From positions 78,493,954 to 78,557,953 of the forward strand of contig CM077665.1 in the NCBI GenBank assembly GCA_039707655.1: a stretch of 64,000 bases of DNA, read 5' to 3'. The stretch is from Elymus sibiricus. Taxonomy: Eukaryota; Streptophyta; Magnoliopsida; Poales; Poaceae. Positions 46,336 through 57,600 of this stretch are shown here, piece after piece; position 1 is the stretch's first letter; every line of letters begins with the position of its first letter. The notes beneath the pieces are model-generated. The model was not told where the DNA came from and ran no database searches. It saw nothing but the letters and a program-made list of their open reading frames with translations. The translations under genes and the position numbers were made by a program.

Positions 46336-47885
46336 ATGGCTTCTGCGCCCTCCCCTGCCCAGGCCGCTGCCGCTGCTCAGGCCGCCGCCGCCTCCCCGTT
46401 CCTTTCGTCGCGCTCGCTTGCCTTCGTGGCTGGCGCCTCCACGGCTGCCGCCGCTCTGGCTCATGGCGCTCCTCTGCATGGCCCGACGTCACCGGGTCTG
46501 GCCGACGTCGCGCCGTCTCAGCCTCCTGGCTTCGGCCCGGTGCCGCCGCTGGCCTACGGGTCTCCCGTTGCCAACTCCTGGCTAGGGTATCCCCAGCCCT
46601 ACGTCTCCTCCGACGTGCAGGCAGTCTCTTACGACACTCCAACCGCGCCGGTGGACCCCTACGACGGTCCAGCCGTCACGCCGGTCTCCTACGGTGTGTC
46701 GTCCCATCTGCCGGCTCATGGCGCGGCTGCGGTTAACCCGTGGTTGTCTTACCCGATGCCACGTGGTGTCCTTGCTGCGTCGCCGGCGCCTTATGGCGTC
46801 GCTGCACCGCCGGCGTACGGCACCTACCCGTTGGCCCCGGCGCCTCCTGGCGTCGCTTCGTCATACGGGCGTCCTACGGCGGTTCCTCCACTGAGTTGGT
46901 GCCCTCTTCGGTTCAGCCGGGAGTCGCTCTGCCTCCTTGCTTCTATGCGCCGCCGCCGTCGGATCATGTTGTTGCGACTGCGCCATTTTACTTTGCGCAC
47001 CTCATCCCGGTGAAGCTTACGACGGATAACTACCTGTCGTGGCGTGCTCAAGTACTGCCGCTCCTTCGCAGTCGCTACTTGGAGGGCTACGTTGATGGCA
47101 CTCTACCGTGCCCTCCGCCGTATCATCTGGCGTATCATGCTTGGGTGGCGCAGGGTCAAGCCATCCTCTCCGCTATACAGTCCTCTCTCACGGAGGGCGT
47201 CTCGCCGCTGGTCATCTTTGCCGCTACGTCTCGGGAGGTGAAGCTGAACAATCTCATACCAGCTTTGCTTCGCAGTCCCAGGCGCGTGCTCATGCTATTC
47301 GCACCGCGCTTGGGGAGGTGAAGCTGAACAATCTCACCGTCACTGACTACTTCAACAAGGTGACGGGCATGGCGGACACACTTGCCTCCATTGGCAAGGC
47401 TCTTGGGCCGGAGGAGTTCACCTCTTATGTGCTCAATGGGCTAGGTGACGACTATGATAACTTGGTGGAGAATATCAATGGTCGTGACAGTCCTATCCAG
47501 CCGCGTGAGCTGTATGCGCGTCTTCTTGCTACGGAACAGCGCATCCATGCTCGCTGCTCTGCACCGGGATTCCCTTCCGCCAATGCAGCAATGCGTGGCA
47601 AGGGCAAGCCCGCTACGCCACCAACTGGTGGCAAGCCGCCGGCCACGCCCAACCCGCGGAACACCACTAGCTTTGTTGGTGGTCGCGTCCATGCCTGTTG
47701 TCCTTCGTGTGGAGCTCAGGTCCCCTGCCAGCTTTGTGGTCTTGATGGTCACCTTGCTTCCCGTTGCCATCGCCGCTTCAAAAAGGATTTTTTAGGCATC
47801 GGGAACAATGGCAAAGGGAATGAGAAGCAGGCTGCTCTGGCGAGTCATGATCAGGGACATAGTCCTTCCTATCCAGTTGATGCAT
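46336..47885 (+). pseudogene. Broken Copia gag
   Basis: Opens at ATG 46336 with a long Ala and Pro-rich head, then shifts frame near 46915. The gag core follows (KLTTDNYLSWRAQVLPLL, about 47010). A second frame change lies near 47240-47340 beside a 23-bp direct repeat. The last part ends with a zinc knuckle CQLCGLDGHLASRC (about 47725-47770), the RNA-binding motif. GC content is far above the rest of the element. Confidence 0.88.
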
Positions 47886-50800
47886 CTTGGTACATGGATA
47901 CGGGAGCTACCAATCACCTGACGAGTGATATGGGCCAGCTTTCTACACAGGAGCCGTACCGCGGACATGATCAGGTTCACACTGCTAATGGGGAAGGTAT
48001 GCACATCTCACATATTGGTCAGGCATCCCTTCTTACACGTCGATCCACGCAATTACGTCTTCTTAATGTCCTTCGTGTTCCCTCAGTTTCACGTAGTTTG
48101 CTTTCAATTCCTAAACTTACTCGTGATAATAATGTTCTTGCTGAATTTCATCCCTTTCATTTTTTTTGTTAAGGACCGGGACACAAGGGACGTACTCCTT
48201 AGAGGTCGACTGCACAATAACGGTCTCTATGCACTTGATGTGCCACCAGCTCCTAGTGCTTTCAGTGGCGTTCGTGTGTCTCCTTCACATTGGCATGCGT
48301 GCCTTGGTCATCCTGCCACTCCCATTGTTCGCCATGTACTTCATCGTCATGAGCTTCCAGTTGTGTCAAATAAAAATGTTGATGCAGTTTGTGATGCCTG
48401 TCAGCAAGGCAAGAGTCATCAACTTCCTTTTTCTGAGTCGAGTCGTGTAGTCAATAAACCGCTTGAACTTGTGTTTTCGGATGTATGGGGTCATGCCCAA
48501 ACCTCTGTTAGTGGTCATAATTACTATGTCAGTTTTATTGATGCTTACAGTCGGTTCAATTGGCTTTATCTTCTTAAACGCAAGTCTGATGTGTTTAATG
48601 TTTTCTTACAATTCCAAGCGCATGTTGAGCGTCTGCTCAGTCACAAAATCATTCATGTGCAATCCGATTGGGGGGGTGAGTATCACAACCTCAATGCTTT
48701 CTTTAATAATCTTGGAATTACACATCGTGTGTCCTGTCCTCATACACATCAGCAAACCGGTGTAGCTGAGCGTAAGCATCGCCATATAGTTGAGACTGGT
48801 CTTACTTTGCTTGCCCATGCCTCCATTCCTTTCCGGTTTTGGAGTGATGCGTTTTCCACCGCATGCTTTCTCATTAACAGACTCCCTACACGACTCCGTC
48901 AGATGAAAACACCACTTGAACTCTTGCTGAATGAAGTTCCTGATTATACGTTTCTCAAGGTCTTTGGGTGTGTGTGTTGGCCACATCTTCGCCCATATAA
49001 CCAACACAAGTTGGAGTTTCGGTCTAAACAATGCGTGTTTCTTGGTTATAGTTCTCTTCATAAAGGGTACAAGTGTCTTCATGTTCCCTCTAATCGCGTC
49101 TACATCTCTCGTGATGTGGTGTTTGATGAGAATGTTTTTCCTTTTTTCGCACCTCCGGTCGCCTCCACTACTCCCACTGCACTTGAGAAATCAGTTTTAC
49201 CTTTGCCTGGTCAATTTGTTGATGCTACATATACCCCCTTGTTTCTACATAACCATGGTGCAGGTACTGTGCGAGGAGCACGCCTCGAGCTTCTGGATGA
49301 GCAGCCGTCCGTGTCTCCTCGGACTTCCGTCGAGTCTGCTCGCGATGCCCCTCCGTCACTTGGTTCGCCGACGGGGCTGGCCGAGCCGGGCCTTGACACC
49401 TCGGTCTAGCATGGGGCTGGCCATGCGTTGGCCGAGCCGGTCGAGCTGGCCGAGGCAGCTTCACCCGTGCCAACCTCTGTCGTGGGGGCTGAGCCAGCTT
49501 CATCCGAGCCAGCCTCTGCCGCGGGGGCCACGCCCGTGTTGGCTGAGCCGGCGCCCACGCCTTCATCGCCACCGCGGTCGCCTGACACGTCTGGGGAGCG
49601 GTCTGCGTCGTCATCACTGTCTTCACCGACTCCATCTCCGTCGCCTCCTCCGCCGTCTACCGCTCTTCTGCATCCTCATACGCACAGTTAGAGTGGTATT
49701 GTTCGGCCGAAGGAGCGCACTGACGGCACGGTTGCGTGGATTGCGGCGTGTATGGCACAGACATATGCTGACCCCACTGCCGAGCCTCGGCATTTTCAGG
49801 CGGCTCTTCGGATTCCTCATTGGCGCAGTGCCATGGAGCAGGAGTTTCAGGCACTACAGAGGAACGATACTTGGCGCTTGGTTCCTCCTGTGTCTGATGT
49901 CAACATCATTGACTCCAAGTGGGTGTTTAAGGTAAAAAAGCATGCTGATGGTTCTATTGACAGATACAAGGCACGGTAGGTGGCCAAAGGTTTTAAACAA
50001 CGGTATGGTCTTGATTATGAGGATACCTTCAGTCCAGTTGTCAAACCTACCACCATTCGTCTGCTTCTATCCTTGGCTGTTGCCAAAGGGTGGTCTCTGC
50101 GGCAACTTGATGTTCAGAATGCTTTTCCCCATGGAGTCTTGGAGGAAGAAGTTTACATGCGGCAACCTCCAGGTTTTGTTGATCCTGCTCGTCCACATCA
50201 TTTGTGTCGTCTTGTTAAGGCAATGTATGGACTCAAGCAGGCTCCTCGTGCATGGCATGCCCGACTTGGTTCGGTTCTTCGACGTCTTGGATTTGCTCCG
50301 TCCACTGCTGACATGTCCCTGTTCCTGTTTCATCGTCCTGAGGTTACTATGTATCTGCTGGTTTATGTTGATGACATTATTCTTATCAGCTCCTCAGTGA
50401 CTGCTGCTGATCTTCTGATGTCTGCTCTGAGTGGTCATTTTGCTGTCAAGGATCTGGGTGCTCTCCATTACTTCCTTGGTTTGGAACTTTCAAGGTCCTC
50501 TGCTGGTCTGACACTCACTCAGCATAAGTATTCCTTGGACTTGCTGCGATGTGCTGGTATGTTGCAGTGCAAGCATGCTACCACTCCCATGTCTGCGACT
50601 GATCGGTTGTCAGCCTTGGATGGTGACTTGCTTCCTTCAGATGATGCTACTGAGTATCGCAGTGTTGTTGGTGACTTGCGGTACTTGACTATCACACGGC
50701 CGGACATCTCCTATGCGGTAAACCGTGTGTGCCAGTATCTTCATGCTCCTCGGACTTCACACTGGTCAGCTGTGAAGCGTATACTGCGTTTATCTCTCTC

Positions 50801-51327
50801 ATACTGTCTCCTATGGCTTGCATCTTCAGTCTACCTCCTCGAGTGCTCTCTCGGCGTTCTCTGATGCAGATTGGGCTGGGAGCCTGGATGACCGGCGATC
50901 AACAGGGGGATATGCTGTCTTCTTTGGTCGCAACTTGATCGCCTGGAGTGCGTGCAAGCAGACCACAGTATCTCGGAGTAGCACAGAAGCAGAGTACAAG
51001 GCGGTTGCCAATGCCATGGCTGAGCTCATTTGGGTACAGTCTCTGTTGAGAGAGTTGGGAATCTCTCAAGAGCAGCCACCGGTTCTTTGGTGTGATAATA
51101 TTGGTGCGACGTATCTTTCATCTAATCCGGTTTTCCATGCTCGTACCAAACACATCGAAGTTGACTATCACTTTGTGAGGGAACGTGTTGCACAGAAGCT
51201 TCTTCATATCAAGTTCATCTCCTCCGAAGATCAACTTGCTGACATCTTCACGAAGCCACTTCCACAACCTCAGTTTGAAGGTTGTAGGCGCAATCTTAAC
51301 TTGCTTTGTACTTCAGGCCACAGTTAA
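47886..51327 (+). pseudogene. Broken Copia pol (protease, integrase, RT, RNase H)
   Basis: The protease motif DTGAT is at about 47896. Integrase follows (CDACQQGKSH, then SDWGGEY and the GVAERKHRH region, about 48390-48780). Reverse transcriptase begins about 49890 and has YVDD at 50363-50374. RNase H is at about 50860-51300 ([25 protein letters not shown], then DIFTKPLP). Breaks: frameshifts near 48165 and 50790; in-frame stops near 49409, 49690 and 49977. Confidence 0.93.
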
Positions 51328-51340
51328 GATTGAGGGAGGG

Positions 51341-51475
51341 TGTTAGATAATGTTTATATGTAGCTTATGTGTATACCCTGTATCTTGTATTTGTACACTT
51401 TGTGTACCCTTATATATATGAGATAGCCACACCCTAATGGGTGTTGAGCAGTTTCCCACAACCCTAAGTTTTACA
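51341..51475 (+). repeat. 3' LTR of the Copia element
   Basis: 135 bp, TGTTAGATAATG to AAGTTTTACA, next to the purine tract. Confidence 0.95.
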
Positions 51476-53899
51476 GGTTCTGTATAGGTATAGCACACAT
51501 CTGGTAGTGATCGGATATCTGGTGGCATGTTGAGCCACCGAACATCCGGCAACCACCATAAGTCCGTTAATATTCGTTGATTTTTGTTCTGTATAGGTTT
51601 ACGGGACAACTGGTGTTGGATGTGGGACCAGACATCCAGTGTGGCAGTGAATCCAGTGAAACTCCAAGGTGGCCCTATATGTGTGTGTTATGAACATTGT
51701 TCCTAGGGCTCTTTTGTAGTTGCATATGTATGTCGTGACTGTGAATGATGCGAGTGGTGTATGTCTGAATGATGTGAGCGGAGAATTTTTGCAAGGAATT
51801 GTGTTTTTCAGTAAATCTTTCGCGCTTGTATTGCAAATACGCAGTCACGAATAATACCGCTAAAGTAATAGGAATTATCTCTCATTAAAGAGGGAGGGAA
51901 GGAGTATAGGATTTTTTTTCACTACTCCCGATTGATAAAGATAAAGAAAGGTAACTTTGTTTCTCCGCTCTTGAGCAATATCAAATTAGGCGGGTCCATG
52001 ATCCGCACACATATATGTTTCCACGGGGACTAAAACATATGATATACTTGACAAACATGATTAGCCTCCTATATGTATATTGTCATCAACATTAAAATAT
52101 AATTAAGGGCATGTTTGCACTTCCACACACAATGTGAGTCAGATCTTGTTGTCCTGCCTACTTCCCTTTGAGTTTTACCCTTCACCTCGCTTCGCGTCCG
52201 TTCACTTCTGCAACCCCTAGGATAAAATGAATTCTTAGACATTAGAATAACTTCAAAATAACTGACATAATTTTTTATTTTTCCCGATCAGAAAAATACA
52301 TGAAAAAGAAAGGAGGTAGAATTTTTTTGGGATTTATGGTTAAAGAAAAAAACAGGGTTTCATGTCCATAAGCTTTGACCATTTTCATTAGTATTTGATC
52401 AACAATACATGAACATCTAAATGAATATCAATACTTAATTTCTTATTGCATTAAATATTTCGAAGAGTTGATATTTTTTTAAGAAGACTAATTCAAGTAC
52501 AAAATTAGGGCAACACAAATTTACTTTGATGATTCACTTAATAACAAAATGGGTCTACTCTATTTCGAGGAGAAGAGAAATACTATATGCAATTTAATGT
52601 GATCAAAGCATTGATATTTGTTTCGAAACACGTTGTCTCACATAAACATAAGGAGTTATTCTATGGTAAACGCCATAAATTAATAATATCAATTTCATGT
52701 TTTAAGCAATGGTTTTTTATTCTACATGATAGAAATAATATTGTAATTGTAAATCTTTTTTGAATCTGAGATGGTACTACTCCTTAAATATTTTGTACCA
52801 TAACAGAAAATATACGTTATGTACACTCAACAACAAGCGGTTTATTTTCATCATTTATATGAGAAACATGTTGCACCACACAACAATGTATTTAGAGGTT
52901 CACACATTGCTTCTGTATCAATGACTACATTTGATGAGATTTTCTTGTGATATATGACTTCTTTTAGAAAAATGATATGATGATACTGGTAAACATTTTT
53001 GTTGCCCGACATAGGTCTCAATTGCTACTCAATTATTATGTTTTTTTGCGGAATCATATGGGAGTTGTATTCAGAAAGTCACAAGGTTACAATCGAGAGG
53101 CAATAAGCCCTCACAACATGGAGAACATCTGCTCATCCATACCGCAATACACGACTCGGTACAGATATAATTTGCCATACAATCTGCTAACCTATTCTGA
53201 GCTTAAGTAATTTTCTGTGGAACAAACTCCCTTTTATATATCATATTCTTGATTTATGCTACCAAGTGTCCGTAGGCCGAACGAGATAGATTATCCCCTG
53301 ATAGAATCGATAATGCTTCAGAGGAGTCAGATTGCACCATAACTTGAAGCTATGTATTATGTTACCCTACTAATATTGCATGATAACCTTTCCCATGGTA
53401 TGCATGTATACATTATTATGTTGTTTAAGCATATCAGAGCTTAAGAAAAACGGGTAATTTTTCTTTCCCTAATATAACTAGATCGTGATTGATACCCATA
53501 GGATGTTGCAGTTTACATGAGCACGGGGAGAGTGAGAGCCTAACTGAATTGTTAGGGCGGTGCATTTCACGAACAATAAATAGTGATTAAGGTGTCAATC
53601 CTTACTCTCTTGGCGCTAGTTCTTACTCCACAATGAACTACCAATGTATGAATGATATGAATATTTATAGTTAACTAATAGGCTTACTCATACAATCAAC
53701 GACATTTTCAAAATACCAGTACATCATAAGTGCACTTATCAACCACGGTACAATTTCTCCGACTTTCCATATCATCCCATCAAGGGTTCAAATAGGCATG
53801 TGTTTGTACATTTCATTTCGTGGTTTCGCTGTTTTCTCACCCCATGACTCCTCCGTATATCACTACAAATCCCCGCATCAACGGCACGGGATATCATCT
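51476..53899. other. Host repeat, right part, then AT-rich intergenic DNA
   Basis: To about 51680 the sequence continues the host repeat seen before 27471. Beyond that it is AT-rich with only short ORFs; nothing else could be supported. Confidence 0.5.
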
Positions 53900-53917
53900 A
53901 CTCTATCAGTTCGCAAA

Positions 53918-54091
53918 GCAAAGCAGACAAGATCAGAGAGTGGTCTCAACAGTTCTTTTGATTTAACCTTTATGTTTGAGAGAACTGGTATTGGTTAACT
54001 TGTTGTATATACTTGTACTTTCATTTTACTTAATTAATAGAAAATTACCGTAGAACAATTGTTCTACGGTTTCGGCTCAAAAAAAAAAAAA
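53918..54091 (+). mobile_element. Retroposon with poly-A tail and 18-bp target duplication
   Basis: 174 bp ending in about 14 A residues, flanked by identical ACTCTATCAGTTCGCAAA (53900-53917 and 54092-54109). A perfect 24-bp palindrome lies at 54047-54070, just before the tail. It is 5'-truncated; LINE-type insertion is the likely mechanism. Confidence 0.88.
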
Positions 54092-54691
54092 ACTCTATCA
54101 GTTCGCAAATACTACCAAATATTTTGAATATTTCAATTATAAACTGTGTATAGATTGACACGACTGAACAAACACACTGAAATCCTATCTACACACGTTT
54201 GATTCAGGAAAAAAATTTGAACATCGAATATCTGTCAACGAAACGGAGGTAGTTTCTAGAGAGATATCTGAATATCTGTCAAACTGTTTCGCTGATCACT
54301 CGCGGTTCCAACACGACTCACGTAAACCAGCATCGCAGGACCCAGATCACCCTCCCCGCTTTCAAAAATTAACCGCGACTGCCCCTCCCTGTTTATCTCC
54401 CCCACCCCCACCCTAACCGGGCCCACCCCCGTCTCCCTCCCCGTTCGTGCAAAACCCCTCTCGCGTCCCTCTTCCGTCGACGCGAAAATCCACACCGCGA
54501 AGCCTCCAATCCAATCTCCCCGGCGCCGGCCGCCGCTCCGCCGAACCCCCCGGCACCCACCCCTTCCTCCTCGCGCCCCAGCCGCGAGGGATTCGGGGGG
54601 ATTTCTCGGCCGCCCAGCCCAATTCCGCTCCGGCGCGCAAAAACCCTCGCCCCAATGCCCCAGCGGGCCGCCGCCTGAGGCCCGCCGCATC

Positions 54692-57600
54692 ATGGGGAGG
54701 ACCAAGTCGCGGCCGTCGAGGGCGAGGGGGCTCGGCGCCTGCGCCGCCGCCGCCGCGGAGCCCCACGCGCCGAGCCCTAGCGGCAGCGCCCCCTCCTCCA
54801 AATCGAAGCGCGCGGCCAAGGGCGAGGCGAGGAGGGACGTCCTCGTGGACGCGGGCGGTGGGCCCGTAGACGGCCGCCGCGACCTCGCCGAGCTGGTCCT
54901 CCGCGACGTGAGGCTCGGCGGCGAGGGGAGGTCGGAGGGGCCCGGCCCCGGGTCGCCGGAGGAGGAGTGCTCACTGCGCCTGCGGGTGCGGGACGCACCG
55001 GAGGACGGGTTCAGGCTGGGTCACTGGCCCGTGGTGCCGTCCGACTGCGTGCTCCTGGAGTACCACGCGGAGGAGCTTGGAGCCGGCGTGTTTGTCTCGG
55101 GCTGCTTCGATGGCCCCGACGAAGGCGTGTCCGGCCTTGCCCATTTGGTCAGCCTGGGGTTTGTGACGCTGCGGGTTTGGGAGTATAGCTCGTCGCTGGG
55201 TGGTGATGATTCGGTGCCGGCGATGCTGCTTCGGGTCAGAGTGGAGGTGATGGACCGGGCTTTCGGGGCGTGTGAATCACTGCTGGAGGTGGCCAGGCAG
55301 CCCTGGAGGAAGAGTTTGATGAATGTGATGGCTTGGGTTCGCCCTGAGGTCACGACATCGGCTGTCATGTACGGGATGGCTGGTCTTGTTTCACCGACTG
55401 ACGGTGATGAGGAGTGTGACTTGGCCCCGAAGAGCGACTCACAGTTTGATCTCGCTGCTTTCTATGAAGCCGTTAAGCCTTCGACGTGCGTGCCTTACAT
55501 CTCATGATCTCATGCGTTGGTTATTAGGAAACAGTTGAGGCAATTATTCTGAACTTTTATCTGTGCACTTCAAGAAGTATGTGAAAGTATTCACTCCAAA
55601 AATGAACTACTTCTGCTGTCAGTATGACATACATATGCTGGCTTCTTGAATTTTTTGGTTATCTGCGATCTCGAGTCATACAAAACAAAGTTAGATCTAT
55701 TATGATAGCACCGTTCTCTTTGGCGCTGTCATATGATGCTTTTTTCTTTCTACTTGTTGATAGGGATGCAGAACAGCTGGAAGATGAACTTCCTGATTTA
55801 CTTCCTCATCTCAGACCCTACCAACTTCGTGCAGCAAATTGGATGGTTCAGCGTGAAAAGGGAAATACAACTGTCCCATCACCCAATGAGGACTATGTTC
55901 ATTATGCACCCTATTGTGTTCCAATAGATTTTATTAGCAAGAATTCAAGGATGTTTTACAATCCCTTCAAGTAAGTCCAATGCACATCACTTGTACTTTC
56001 CCCCGACATTGCCCTTCTTTCCTTCAATGCAGGTTGACACGTTTAAACTAGGGTTTACATCAATTATCCTTGAACTTTTATCACCATGTAAGGAAAATCA
56101 GTGGTAATTTGGTTTTATGCGTGGTGATGTTGGGTAGTGTTGCCCAAAGGAAAGATGTGTGCTTGTGGTCAAGTATGTTGAGATTTTTTTGGGTGTCAAT
56201 GTTTGGCTTGATTTAGGATAGCTGTAGGCTATTAGGATATGCCATCGAAAGTTTCTTAGACTCCTATGCTTATTATTATTTGTTGTGCATATTTGTTGTC
56301 TTATTACTCGTTGTTCTTTTTCCAAAATTATAATATTTCCATTGCTTGGATTTGGAATGCAATCGTTCCTTCAACATCCTTGAATGGTTCAGTTTCATGT
56401 AATCTGTCACTTTGCAGTGGAAATGTTTCATTGCAGCCAGAGCCTTCTCCACCTTATGTCTCTGGGGGCATTTTGGCTGGTATGTTGATTCTAAGTGTTC
56501 GGAAATTATTGCAGTTCACTAATGTTTTGGGCACTAAGTATATGCATCACTAATTTTCCTTTTTATGGCTAAATAATTACAGATGAAATGGGCTTGGGTA
56601 AAACAGTTGAGCTTTTGGCTTGCATTTTTGCCCATCGTAGCACATTTTCCACAGATTGTTCTGTCTCTCGGACCAGAAAAGAAACAGATCTGATAAGTAG
56701 GCAGAAAAGGGATAGAGTTGAATGCATTTGTGGGGCTGCAAGTGAAAGTTCTGCATACAAAGGGATATGGGTCCAGTGTGACATTTGTGATGCTTGGCAA
56801 CACGCTGATTGTGTTGGTTACTCGCCCAAGAAAGACTTAACCTTTGACGATGATGATGTGTTGTCAAAAAATGAAAAAGGCACCATGAAGTCTAAAAGTA
56901 GAAGGCAGAAGAGAGCCAAATTTTCTATTGCAGAGACGGACGAAAGCTACATTTGTGCGGTGTGCTTGGAACTTGCTGAAGCAGCTCAAACTACTATTTC
57001 CAGTCATGCTACATTGATAGTATGCCCATCACCGATATTGGCACAGTGGCACACAGAGATTACCCGGTATGGTTTCTCCTGTCCAAACAATAGCTGCGCA
57101 GTATTGTCTCTAGTTCTTGAAGGAATAGCAGACCTGCATTTCCGAAGTTCATAATGATTTTTTTAACATAAAAAGGACAGTAGAAAAGGCTCCTACTGAC
57201 ATATATTAACACCAAGAATTGTTACAGACTAGTTACATGGTGCATTGGTCATCACAACCCCTCCCCCCCCATCAGGCAGGGGAGTAGTTGCAAGAACCAC
57301 AAGCACAGGGAAATAAAAGTAAAATTTTTAGTGATACAAGCCTAGGAGATGGAATTAGTAAGAGAGGAGATGAACTGCACTAGGCTGGGCTTGACCCTAT
57401 CGTAGTGATTTTTTGAACCCACACCACTTATCGGAAAACTTAAAGCATGTGCATGACCATTTGACCATTCTATATACTATTATTCCTTCCTAATTTCAGA
57501 TGCATATCTCTTCGATTGGAACGTCGAATGTTGATTTTGTTCTGTTTTAACCGTGCCAGTCCCATAACTTCCACCTCGCTGCCTGTAATCGGATAATTGT

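Larger units (their letters stand above)
27472..51475 (+). mobile_element. Copia element with short LTRs, TSD GGTTC, split by later insertions
   Basis: Flanked by GGTTC (27467-27471 and 51476-51480). The LTRs are 135 bp. The 5' LTR is in two pieces (27472-27507 and 46121-46219) because a Gypsy element landed in it. A Met-tRNA primer site TGGTATCAGAT begins at 46220. A purine tract GATTGAGGGAGGG ends at 51340. The domain order (protease, integrase, reverse transcriptase, RNase H) is Copia. The two LTRs differ at about 5 of 135 positions by eye. Confidence 0.95.
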
